Origin: Amoeboaphelidium occidentale
Lineage: Eukaryota; Aphelidiomycota; Aphelidea
DNA: 64,000 bases
Assembly: GCA_023515795.1 (NCBI GenBank)
Contig: JALGPX010000009.1
Span: 63,383-127,382, forward strand
Direction: 5' to 3'
The number at the start of each line of letters is the position of its first letter. Position 1 is the stretch's first letter. The translations under genes and the position numbers were made by a program. Below the pieces are notes generated by a model. That model was not told where the DNA came from and searched no databases. It saw only the letters and a program-made list of their open reading frames with translations. Shown piece by piece: positions 28,474 through 36,930 of this stretch.

Positions 28474-29757
28474 ATGAACGCGTCCGTGGCATTATTCTCC
28501 GGCATAGACCTGCCAACTCCTTTATACTTTACATTCCCATCGGATTCTGGTGCGTCTGGTTACGAGAAGTTCTCTGAAGAGCAGAAGCATATTCTGGATA
28601 TCATTGCAAAACTATCATCGTCAATCTCTGTTCTGGCATGTCTTGTATCTGTTATCGTGTTTTTATCGTGGCAACGCTTCCGTACACCTGCAAATCGTCT
28701 GATATTCTTCATGCTGCTGGCAGACACGATATCTGCGCTGTGTTGGTTGGTAGGAACTTCGATTGTGAATTATTATGATGGCGATTCATCTGCGTCGACT
28801 GGCTGTCAAATACAAGCGATGCTCCTGCAATTTAGTGATATTTCATCAGTCGCATTCACGGCTGCGATGTCGTGTAATTTATTAATGGTTCTGTTCATGA
28901 CGAAATCAGCCAGGGATTTGACTCAAATGGAAAAGTGGTACTTTTATCTTTGCTATGGAATACCATTCCTTGTGGCATACGTTCCTATATTTATAAATGC
29001 TCATGATAACAATGGCAGCGGTCTGATTTATGGAGAAACAAGCATTATCTGTTGGATATCACAGGAATGGATGAATTTGCGTTTGTTTCTTTACTTCATT
29101 CCAGTTTGGTGCATATTCGTATTCAATACGACTATCTATGCAGTGAGTACATACAAAGTTTTAAAGAAGACAAAACACATGCCATTTAGAGTGAGTTCTG
29201 CGTCAATTGACAGTACTTGTACTTCAAAGGATGATTCAATTGCACAACAGCTTAACCAGAAATCTGGTGCAACTGCGAATAGTACAACTCCTTCACAGGC
29301 TTCATACATCCAAAGGAAGCACACCTTTAATACTTCTCAGTATGCGTCCGTTAGACATGGCCCTGGCTCTCTTAATGGATCTTCTATTTACAATGGACAA
29401 GACAGAAGAACTATTACAACTACATCAACAGCAACATCCACAATAACTTCCATGGTATCTTTGAACACACTCTTGTCTTTCAGAAAAAGATATTTTACCA
29501 AGATTGGTTTGTTCTTTTTGGCATACATACTGGCATGGTCAGTTCCAACAGTGATTATTATAAGACAGCTTACATGGGCCATAAAGTCGCCATCATCCGC
29601 TACTTCGTCCCCAGTTAACTTTATTACACTTGTATTCGCAGCATCGATTGTTCCATTGAGAGGATGTATAAACTTTTGCTGTTACTTTCTTCCTTCGTTG
29701 TCTTCTGTGATGGAAGAGCGAAGACGAGACTTGACCAAATTACGCGGGATAAAATAG
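28474..29757 (+). CDS. cAMP-receptor-like seven-transmembrane GPCR
   Basis: 427 residues. Seven hydrophobic segments follow the Dictyostelium CAR / fungal Git3-like order: TM1 after IAKLSSSISVLACLVSVIVF, the FRTPANRLIFFMLLADTISA block at TM2 (typical CAR-like text), a conserved Cys in GCQIQAMLLQFSDIS before TM3, TM4 WYFYLCYGIPFLVAYVPIFI, ICWIS in extracellular loop 2, TM5 LRLFLYFIPVWCIFVFNTTI, a long Ser/Thr-rich third intracellular loop (about 110 residues), TM6 IGLFFLAYILAWSVPTVIII and TM7 ending NFCCYFLPSL. The loop is a likely phosphorylation and G-protein site. Ligand unknown. A nutrient- or pheromone-sensing role is inference. Confidence 0.78.
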   Translation: MNASVALFSGIDLPTPLYFTFPSDSGASGYEKFSEEQKHILDIIAKLSSSISVLACLVSVIVFLSWQRFRTPANRLIFFMLLADTISALCWLVGTSIVNYYDGDSSASTGCQIQAMLLQFSDISSVAFTAAMSCNLLMVLFMTKSARDLTQMEKWYFYLCYGIPFLVAYVPIFINAHDNNGSGLIYGETSIICWISQEWMNLRLFLYFIPVWCIFVFNTTIYAVSTYKVLKKTKHMPFRVSSASIDSTCTSKDDSIAQQLNQKSGATANSTTPSQASYIQRKHTFNTSQYASVRHGPGSLNGSSIYNGQDRRTITTTSTATSTITSMVSLNTLLSFRKRYFTKIGLFFLAYILAWSVPTVIIIRQLTWAIKSPSSATSSPVNFITLVFAASIVPLRGCINFCCYFLPSLSSVMEERRRDLTKLRGIK

Positions 29758-29776
29758 ACCATTAGTGTAAAATCTT

Positions 29777-30394
29777 TCACTGCTTCCTTCTTCGTTTCAA
29801 TTCTTTTGATATTAAATATTCTCTCATGGGATCATCTTCCGGAATATTCAGCTCTTTAGCAATCTGATTTCTTATTCGTTCCCTTCTGTCTTCCTTTCGT
29901 TCCTTTTCCAGCTTAGCCTTCAAGAACGGATCAATTTCTTCCGTTTCTTCCAATTCCGGAGCAGCTTTTGTTTCCGGAACTTTACCAGACTGTCGGTACT
30001 CAACATCAGCAACAACTTGTATAGCTTCCTCCTTTGTCTTTGTCTCCCCTCTGTACTCTTTTACATGATCAACTCTGATTTGCCTATTTCCAAGAAGCAC
30101 CCCATTAAAATTATCAACAGCCAATGCAGTCGATAGAGCATTTTCATATTTCAGAAACGCATAACCCAAAGATTTCCCTGTTTCTTCATGTCTCTTCAAC
30201 TCCACCCACTCAACTTCACCAAATTGCGAGAACATTACAAGTAAATCTCCTTCATTCATATCATAAGGTAAAGATCCAATGTAAATTAATGCAGAACAAA
30301 CGATATAATCATAATGCCAAGAGTGTTCAATTGAAGAAGGAGTGTATTTCAATTCTTCCTCTGATAATTTCTGCGTAGCTTTCAATTGATTCAT
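29777..30394 (-). CDS. IST3: RNA-binding motif protein RBMX2 / Ist3 (RES complex)
   Basis: 206 residues. An RRM with RNP2-like ALIYIGSLPYDMNEGDLLVM and RNP1-like GKSLGYAFLKYEN, flanked by SWHYDYIVCSA before it and VDNFNGVLLGNRQIRVDHV after it, is diagnostic for Ist3/Snu17 (RBMX2). In yeast this is the core of the RES complex (with Bud13 and Pml1), which stabilises the activated spliceosome. The C-terminal half is charged and low-complexity. The ATG at 30394 (MNQLKATQKLSEEELK) matches the family N-terminus; the open frame beyond it lacks an ATG. Confidence 0.88.
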   Translation of the reverse strand: MNQLKATQKLSEEELKYTPSSIEHSWHYDYIVCSALIYIGSLPYDMNEGDLLVMFSQFGEVEWVELKRHEETGKSLGYAFLKYENALSTALAVDNFNGVLLGNRQIRVDHVKEYRGETKTKEEAIQVVADVEYRQSGKVPETKAAPELEETEEIDPFLKAKLEKERKEDRRERIRNQIAKELNIPEDDPMREYLISKELKRRRKQ

Positions 30395-30609
30395 CACCAA
30401 CAGGAAAAGCAGGGTATGATGTTTGTCGGTTAACTTGATCAAGCCCGGAGCGTTAAAGCGTAGTACTGATCAACCTTGTTGAGGAGCACAGATGAAAAGC
30501 ATTCATGACAATATATACCCTCCAATACTGCAACTTTCATGCCTCGCTTTGCTTGTGATTGGCCGAACCCAAGCAAAAATCCAAAATTTTTTTCCTTCAA
30601 TTAAAAGCA

Positions 30610-30910
30610 ATGCAGAACGACAAGAACGAAATTGTGGATATGTACATTCCGCGCAAATGGTAAATTGAATCGTATTTCTGTAAAGTTAATTTCTTGCAGC
30701 TCTGCTACTGGCAGAATCATTCCAGCTAAAGATCACGCTTCTGTCCAAATCAATGTTGGCAATGTAGACGAGAACGGAAAATACACCGGAACTTATACTC
30801 CATACGCTCTTTGCGGTCTTGTCAGAAGTGTTGGAGAAGCTGACGATTCTCTAAACAGATTAGCAACTAAGGACGGATACTTGGAGAAGACGTTTGACTA
30901 CTCAAGATAG
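30610..30910 (+). CDS. RPS21: 40S ribosomal protein eS21
   Basis: 86 residues from two exons, 30610-30659 and 30700-30910, with a 40-nt GT-AG intron placed early, as is common for ribosomal protein genes. The spliced product begins [20 protein letters not shown] and contains [12 protein letters not shown] and [20 protein letters not shown], matching eS21 over its entire length (83-87 residues in other eukaryotes). Small-subunit component near the 5' end of 18S rRNA. A TGCTTG/CAAGCA inverted pair lies about 50 bp upstream. Confidence 0.95.
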
Positions 30911-31023
30911 ATTAATCATTCTAATTGCGTGGACACGTGATGCCACAAATAAACCAATTAATCTTCTTCTCTAAACTCTCATTAAATTACGTTTTATTGC
31001 CACTTTCCATTGCATAAATTGAG

Positions 31024-32007
31024 TTATTCCACTTTGACTAACTTTGCATTCCTGTTTCCATCTTCTCGCTTGCTTGCCTTCTTCACAGTCTTGTTGGACT
31101 TTGTTAAGTAGACATTCGCAAAGAAGTCTATAAATAGATACAAGTACGAACACAATATGAACCATCCAAACAATCCTGACGCATAAGTTCCATCACATGA
31201 TGCTTCATCATTGTAATTGATTCCTTTTCCTTTTAAAGAACCTCTACCAAACACATCCCATTTAGGAACATACAAATCAACCTTCCTGTGCTGTTTTACT
31301 AAAGAGTGTAAATCACTAGCAAGTCTTGTGTACACACAGAATGATATAATCACAAGATCCAAAACAAACTGAGACACCTGTAGAACTGTCAATAGCATCT
31401 TCCAACTAACAGGCTGTCGCTTCTCACTCGGCACAGAAGTGATCATGTAATAGTAGTACATTACGACATGGACCATAAGATTCAGAGTTATCGGAACCCA
31501 TTGGCACGCAGTTTGTCCGTGCAATTGAGTGTAACACAGCAGCAGCGTCATTGAATGATGAAACCAGTGGAGAAATAAAATATTCTTTCCTTTCAATATC
31601 AGAAACACAGTATCACCCAATTCATAGTATTTCAGAAGGTAGTTGAAAAAGTATAGAAACTGTAGCGTGGATTCAGTCTGATTTAAAACACTTCCTCCGC
31701 CTGCTCTACACAGCACAGCCATAAGCCCATAATTATTCACTCTTGGAATTATTATACTCAGAATAGACATCAGCAACACAAGAGAAGTAACAGAAAGAAA
31801 AGCATTATGAAAGTAGAAGGCATAATTCAACAATGGCTTTGATGCAGATGGTTCCTTCTTTGAAACAGAACTGAAATAGCCTCTGCTGTACAGATTAACA
31901 ACCGCAACATAAACAGCCAAAACTCCAACAACGAAATAGTCATTGTTAAATGGGAAAGCTAAACCTTCTGCGCTGTCGAAAGAGAACTCCAGGATTTTCT
32001 GAAACAT
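31024..32007 (-). CDS. Very-long-chain fatty acid elongase (ELO family)
   Basis: 327 residues, about seven hydrophobic segments. Family motifs: KYYELGDTVFLILKGKN, LHWFHHSMTLLLCYTQLHG (the HxxHH catalytic box), NLMVHVVMYYYYMIT and a Gln in LQVSQFVLDLVII. It catalyses malonyl-CoA condensation in the ER elongation cycle. The Lys/Arg-rich C-terminus would suit ER retention. Substrate length cannot be deduced. Single exon. Positioned tail-to-tail with RPS21. Confidence 0.9.
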   Translation of the reverse strand: MFQKILEFSFDSAEGLAFPFNNDYFVVGVLAVYVAVVNLYSRGYFSSVSKKEPSASKPLLNYAFYFHNAFLSVTSLVLLMSILSIIIPRVNNYGLMAVLCRAGGGSVLNQTESTLQFLYFFNYLLKYYELGDTVFLILKGKNILFLHWFHHSMTLLLCYTQLHGQTACQWVPITLNLMVHVVMYYYYMITSVPSEKRQPVSWKMLLTVLQVSQFVLDLVIISFCVYTRLASDLHSLVKQHRKVDLYVPKWDVFGRGSLKGKGINYNDEASCDGTYASGLFGWFILCSYLYLFIDFFANVYLTKSNKTVKKASKREDGNRNAKLVKVE

Positions 32008-32089
32008 TTCGAAATTTCAAAAGGGGGCGGGGATTTACAGTTTAGAAAACTAATTAAAGATCTATTCTTAATAAATTAACTTCTCATTG

Positions 32090-32455
32090 TTATTGCTGCG
32101 TAGACAGGCCAAGTTTTTTCTTTAGGGCTTCCAGTTCTTCTTCTTGTTTTCGCTGTTGTACTCTTTTGGTCATCTTGTTTGGCTGATAGTAAATCACAAT
32201 TAAGTATCTTCCCATTAGGTTGAATCCCTGTAGCTTATCGTGTGCTTCCTTAGCTTGGTAAATATCATCGTAAACCACCAGGGCTGATCCTTTTGTCTCG
32301 TGTTGCTGTGAACCAAGGCGGATTTGTCGCACTGCGCCGTACTGTGCGAAGAGTTCGTACAGTTGCTGGGATTCTATTTTGTATGGGAGGTTTCTAACGT
32401 AGAGGATTTTTGTTACTTCTGGTGGAAGTCTTGTCATTGCTGATGTTGAAGACAT
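32090..32455 (-). CDS. SF3B6: Splicing factor 3B subunit 6 (p14)
   Basis: 121 residues, nearly all one RRM: ILYVRNLPYKIESQQLYELF, GAVRQIRLGS, ETKGSALVVYDDIYQAKEAHD, LQGFNLMGRYLIVIYYQ, then a KMTKR tail and a short coiled end. This matches SF3B6/p14 along its length. In human spliceosomes it contacts the branch-site adenosine and SF3B1. Budding yeast lacks it, in keeping with an early-diverging lineage. Single exon. Confidence 0.93.
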   Translation of the reverse strand: MSSTSAMTRLPPEVTKILYVRNLPYKIESQQLYELFAQYGAVRQIRLGSQQHETKGSALVVYDDIYQAKEAHDKLQGFNLMGRYLIVIYYQPNKMTKRVQQRKQEEELEALKKKLGLSTQQ

Positions 32456-32717
32456 TTGCGGGTAAAAAGATTCGATGACAGTGTGATCAAATTGAAAAGA
32501 AAAAGAATAGTAGGAGTGAGAGCTTGTTAAAGTGAAGAATCTTAAGATTACGATGGATACCTTACGTCATGCAACTTGTATCAATTGATATCTTTGTCAA
32601 GCCAAGGAACCTTGGTGTTGCTATTATGTGATTGCTATGGCGCGATTGGTAATGATGTTGCTATTTGATGACTGTCATAAATAGACCATTAACTCTCTTC
32701 CCAATTATCTTATTACA

Positions 32718-33278
32718 ATGATTATGAACAGATCATCTTCAGCATCGATAACTTCATTGCTGCTATTAGCTACATTACTTCTCGCACACGCAACAAGTGC
32801 ATTCACTCCTACAAACAAACCTTGCAACATTGATGATACATACTTGGTTGGTCAACAGTTTGATATTGAACCAACGAGGCCAAAAAGTAATGGTGTTTCC
32901 AGACGTATTGGTGGTACTATCAAGATCAAGACAGGTTGTGTTTTCACTTGTTTCAATTGCACATTGGTACCTCCAGGTTTGAAGACTTACTTTTACGGCA
33001 TACCAAAAGGACAGCCAGAGGGTAAATTGTATCCTCGCATTGTTGAAGCTGCTATTGGTACTATGGACGGACACAATGGTGATTTCGCTCTAAGTGGTTA
33101 CTCATGGTCTGATTTGGACGGTGTTGGTTACTACTCTGAGAATGATAACGTGATGTTTGGTAGAGCAATGTTGGGTGTTGAAGCTAAGGATAGCGAAGAA
33201 GATTCCGGCGCGATGGGATTGAATGCAAGCATTATGTTGGCATTCTGTTCTTTGGTTCTCAGCATGCTGGTTATGTGA
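32718..33278 (+). CDS. Secreted, probably GPI-anchored protein of unknown function
   Basis: 186 residues. An N-terminal signal peptide (about 1-29, ending ATSA), a 130-residue extracellular part with four cysteines (KPCNID, GCVFTCFNC) and a terminal hydrophobic tail (NASIMLAFCSLVLSMLVM) after a small-residue stretch (EEDSGAMG), the pattern of a GPI signal. The core segment is rich in Gly/Tyr and lacks a recognised domain. A cell-wall or membrane surface role is inference. ATG 32718 is followed within three codons by another ATG. Confidence 0.65.
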   Translation: MIMNRSSSASITSLLLLATLLLAHATSAFTPTNKPCNIDDTYLVGQQFDIEPTRPKSNGVSRRIGGTIKIKTGCVFTCFNCTLVPPGLKTYFYGIPKGQPEGKLYPRIVEAAIGTMDGHNGDFALSGYSWSDLDGVGYYSENDNVMFGRAMLGVEAKDSEEDSGAMGLNASIMLAFCSLVLSMLVM

Positions 33279-33342
33279 TCATTTAGAACGCAATAGCACT
33301 AACAAATCAATAATAAAATTTATTCGAATTCTTCTCTGTCAT

Positions 33343-33612
33343 TTATCCTGTTGGTGATACACCGCTGCCTGGCAGGAAGGCTGATAATAAACGCTTTGAC
33401 TTTTCATTCTCTTGCTGAGCAATAGAAGCTGCAGTTGATACTGGAAAACGCACTCCATAGGAATCTTCTGATATCACAGTTTCTTTCTCTTCGATCCGTG
33501 TGATTTCCTGCTCTACCTTTTTTATCTTCAATTGCTCCTTCTCGATTTCCTTGCGAATTCTTATTTCCACATCCAATACTTCCTTTTGGTCTTGTACAGG
33601 GGCGCCGTTCAT
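33343..33612 (-). CDS. Small coiled-coil protein of unknown function
   Basis: 89 residues with a charged heptad-like helix (about residues 10-48, Glu/Lys/Ile-rich) and a second short helix (IAQQENEKSKRLLSAFLPG). No recognised family. Composition and size resemble small adaptor subunits. It lies convergent with the GPI-anchored protein gene. Clean ATG and TAA; no intron seen. Confidence 0.5.
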   Translation of the reverse strand: MNGAPVQDQKEVLDVEIRIRKEIEKEQLKIKKVEQEITRIEEKETVISEDSYGVRFPVSTAASIAQQENEKSKRLLSAFLPGSGVSPTG

Positions 33613-34021
33613 TGTTTTCTGATAGTAAAGATTTTGAAAGCAAGAAAGAAAACTGCAAAACTGCGATTTCTTTGGGGTTCGAGTTAAACAAGCGTTTCCG
33701 ATTCAAGCTCGAATATTAAACTTAACTTCCGCATATTGCAGTTCTATATCAGGTTCATTCTTGATTACTTGTAACGAAGATATCATAGCCTTATAAATTT
33801 CATGATCATCACATAAGTCAATGAAAGCGTGTTGTTACAGCTTAAGCGGACACGCAATTAAGCTTTATGGCACCCAGCTTGATAAGCACCACTGATATCA
33901 TCCAAATTACATAACAAGTGCACACTCTTTCCAACACTTTGGTTGGCATACTCTTGGGTCAACGTACCGATTGATCCTTCGGGCGAGATAAATAATCCGT
34001 TGTAGATCAATTCTGCTTCTT
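33613..34021. promoter_or_regulatory. Intergenic region upstream of the U4 snRNA gene
   Basis: No coding frame supported. Contains small hairpins: AGCTTAA/TTAAGCT (33839-33864), CCAAC/GTTGG (33931-33946), a CC-TTCG-GG turn (33976-33983) and an 11-base arm TTGTAGATCAA (34000-34010) complementary to TTGATCTACAA inside U4 (34050-34060). It presumably holds the snRNA promoter; no certain element was identified. Confidence 0.4.
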
Positions 34022-34153
34022 ATTCTTTTCCAGAGGCAGAACTCTGTCGTTGATCTACAAGTGAGACGAGTTATTGCTATTCGAAAACTTATTGAAGTTA
34101 GTTTCACTCCGAAAGGAGTGGAAATTTTTGAACCATATCCTCTTACGAGGAAA
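34022..34153 (+). ncRNA. U4: U4 spliceosomal snRNA
   Basis: Elements in U4 order: CAGAGGCAG (34031-34039; CAGTGGCAG in human U4) near the 5' end; a 5' stem-loop with arms CTC-T-GTC (34042-34048) and GACGAG (34065-34070) enclosing a GTTGA/GA kink-turn-like loop; the stem I region TTATTGCTATTCGAAAACTT (34071-34090), 18 of 20 bases equal to human U4; a central hairpin CACTCC-GAAA-GGAGTG (34105-34120); the Sm site AATTTTTGA (34123-34131), identical to human; and a 3' hairpin CCTC-TTAC-GAGG (34139-34150). The first nine bases, which pair with U6, are diverged (ATTCTTTTC), so compensating change in U6 is expected. The ends are estimated. U4atac was considered and fits worse. Confidence 0.82.
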
Positions 34154-34277
34154 CCTTAAATCTGTCTTTATGTCTTGACGTGACTCCTAAGTGCCCCGTG
34201 ACACAGTAAAGCACTGGTGGATCAACAATCAACGCATTTAAAATGATCACTCCATCAGTTATGTCTCAGTCTCATCA

Positions 34278-34928
34278 ATGATCCAAATAGTTTTAATTGC
34301 AACCATCGTTATATGCTTCTTTTTAGATGTTTCATCTTGCCATTCACACGTGGAATGTTCCAAGTTAGTGAACGGAAAGTGTGAAGGTTATGCTCGTTAC
34401 TATTCGTATAACAAGAAAGGATATGAAGGAACTGCAGAAAGTCGTGATCGTAATTATGTTGTTTCAAATGCAAATGATCGTACGTGTCCTCCTAAACCCG
34501 CTGCCGACGCGCAAGAATATACAGCCCAGTATCCGATGGCTAATGTTGCTCCTGGTGAAGAAGTTACACTTGTTCATCCTCCAAGAGGTCATACTTCTCA
34601 AAACTCAAGTCCTGTAACAATTTCATGTAAGTCTGACGCTGGTGCAGAAGAAGTTCTTGGTAGTTTTTCGTATAATAATTGTGTTGGAAGTGATATTTCA
34701 TGGGCTACGTGCACAGGAAGTGTTAAAATTCCTTCAACATGGAAGTCGGGTTCAACAAAATCATGCTTTTGGATCTGGACATTGAACGGAGGTCAAACAT
34801 ATGTTGATTGTTTTGAGTACAAAGTCGTTGGTAACGCAACTGATAGTTCAAACACGACTGCTCCAGTTAGAAGAGGCCGTCGTCCACGCAGACGCATCAG
34901 ACACGAGTGTCTATTGGATGATGAATAA
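34278..34928 (+). CDS. Secreted protein with N-terminal histidine after signal peptide, LPMO-like
   Basis: 216 residues. The signal peptide (about 1-21) ends VSSC, and the predicted mature protein begins HSHVECSKL. An exposed N-terminal His is the hallmark of copper lytic polysaccharide monooxygenases. Other LPMO-like traits: RDRNYVVSNANDRTC, HPPRGHTSQ (possible second copper His), several Cys pairs, and CFWIWTLNGGQTYVDCFEYKV near the end, resembling the W-W-Y-x-x-C-F/A-D strand of such enzymes. The tail is Arg-rich (RRGRRPRRRIRH). It may bind copper without oxidase activity. No known subfamily could be assigned. Confidence 0.5.
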   Translation: MIQIVLIATIVICFFLDVSSCHSHVECSKLVNGKCEGYARYYSYNKKGYEGTAESRDRNYVVSNANDRTCPPKPAADAQEYTAQYPMANVAPGEEVTLVHPPRGHTSQNSSPVTISCKSDAGAEEVLGSFSYNNCVGSDISWATCTGSVKIPSTWKSGSTKSCFWIWTLNGGQTYVDCFEYKVVGNATDSSNTTAPVRRGRRPRRRIRHECLLDDE

Positions 34929-34939
34929 ATTTTTTTAGT

Positions 34940-36590
34940 CTAATCTCTTCTACTTGTTCCAGGTTGATTTAGAGCGATATACCATATGAAACCCAAAACT
35001 GAACCAGTTAGAACCAATATAACCACGTAACATTTATAGCGATGATAATATCGAACCCAAGGATCAGGATGGTTGAGTTGATGAGAGGATGGAATGCACA
35101 TGTCACAAATCAAATCATCGCCTGTGCTCCTACCTCTAAGCTGTGGTTCTTCGCCAGTATATGGAGGCATCTCAAATAGAACAGCATCAGACGGATTAAT
35201 TGCATTCTCTCGGAAAATCTGTCTTGTTTTACTTGTTTCCAAGAAATCGGAATCATTTGCAATAAGTATAGCGTCGTAAACCCATTCTTCTTGTTCCTTT
35301 GGTTTTAGAGCCAACAAGTTCAACTCTTTTGGCTTTTTAGGAGTTTGTGCAGTTGGAATATCGCTGTCCTCCTTCTCTTCAGCTAATCCCTCTTCCCATT
35401 CATCTACCGTAGACTTTAATCCTCCTTCGTTTTGTATAGAGTTCATGTAACTCATTTGTCTCCTTCTTCCTTTTGATTTGTCTGTAACCACTTGATCATA
35501 GTTGGACTCCTTTACTACTTCACCTTTCTGAGATACTACACCTCTTGGAACAAATGATACTGCTTTCGCCTGCTTTGACCATGATCCTTTCTGATTTCCG
35601 GAGCTTCCTGGATAAGCACTTAATGGAAATTTTAGAGAAAGCGGTGAAGAAGCAGTTGGTTTTACAACGGCTGATACAGGTGCCGTGTTATCATCATCAC
35701 TCTTGAACTTTGTGATAATTTGCAATCCTGGTTTCCTTGGTGAAGCTAAAGGTGCTTGATTATCTGTCTTCTGATCCTTCTTGTCTAACAGATTCTCGAC
35801 GGAATTTAAACTATCGCGGTTTGCCTCCAAATCTGTGTTCACGAACTTTCTTGCTGCAACAGACTTCCTCTTTGGAAATTCGAAAGGTTTAACATTCTTA
35901 TCATCTCCAACAGGAGTAGAGAGCATTTCATACTCTTCTGGTTCGACTTGTTCTGCGACAGGACCAGCCAATGTCCATGTCTTTTGAAGATCATCCTTGT
36001 TACCGCTCCTAGCTGATGGTGAGCCATTCTGATTATGTAGGCTGATGTTCAGCTGAACAATGTCTGCAATTGGTGGAAGCTTTTGAACACTCGGACTGGT
36101 TGGTACGGTGATTTTGTACTCTGGTGTACTTAGTGTATAAGGTGAATCTGTGTTTGGTTTCTTCCTTGTCTTTGCTATAACCATAAAGTACAGAACGTGA
36201 CCGATAATGTCCGTATTCGTAAGTGGGTTTAGTACATGTAATCTGTGAATTAGTTTCTTTTCCAGATACACCTGAGTCTGAAACAACAATCTGTTCAAGT
36301 GATGTGCATGATAGTACGAATAGAACGCTTTATCTGGCTGCTTATGATCCCAAGTCTGTACTCTCGCAATGATCAAATGCTTACTTCCTGTAACAAGATT
36401 AGCTAATCTGTGTGGGATTGAAACAAGATGTACCTGCTGGTTCCGCTTCTTCAGCGGCTTTGATCAAATCCCCAAAAGATTCTAAGCAAAAGGAATCCTC
36501 ATACTCTGTAGAAACCGAATCTAGAACTGATACTCCAGATGCATCTAAAAGCCTTATGATCTTTGGAGCGTCGTCTTTGCTTCCGCTCAT
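34940..36590 (-). CDS. Conserved-looking tail-anchored membrane protein of unknown function
   Basis: 534 residues from two exons, 36590-36434 and 36387-34940, with a 46-nt intron. The N-terminal domain (about 50-125) has KHLIIARVQTWDHKQPDKAF, YYHAHHLNRLLFQTQ and HRLHVLNPLTNTDIIGHVLY, which look like a conserved fold. The centre is long, disordered and Ser/Lys/Pro-rich. Near the C-terminus DLICDMCIPSSHQ is followed by one membrane segment (CYVVILVLTGSVLGFIWYIA). The domain text seems familiar from uncharacterised animal and fungal proteins, but I cannot name it. It is probably a membrane-tethered cytosolic protein. Confidence 0.7.
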
Positions 36591-36930
36591 CCTGACACGT
36601 GATAAAAATAGAATAACGCAGCGGTCAGATTAACTCGTCACAGATGAATAACGATAAACTACTTTCTCAATAAACGGTTCGGTTAAAGTTTAACATGAGT
36701 GGTATATTAATTGGCTAAATTAAGTCACGAGGCTAGGCAGCTACAGTGCAGGGTCATCGTGACTAAAACACAACAACCGAATATAAACAAGATGGTCGCG
36801 CTTTAACGAGTTCTTCTTGATCAAACAAAAAATCCTTAAATATTATATTTCTACAAGGAAGAGTCCCGTAAACTTCAAAGGCTGAAACCGATCAGATCGC
36901 AACCAAGTTTTTTCAGCTCGAATTGAAAGA
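36591..36930. promoter_or_regulatory. Divergent promoter region between the tail-anchored protein and eIF5B
   Basis: 340 bp, AT-rich. Contains an inverted repeat AGTCACGA / TCGTGACT (36723-36730 and 36757-36764) around a 26-base centre, and a TTGATCAA site near 36818. No coding frame supported. Confidence 0.4.

Noticed and set aside
34022..34153. U4atac instead of U4
   Set aside because: The TTATTGCTA...GAAAACTT flank, CAG-GGCAG and the AATTTTTGA Sm site fit major U4; U4atac differs in the stem I flank.
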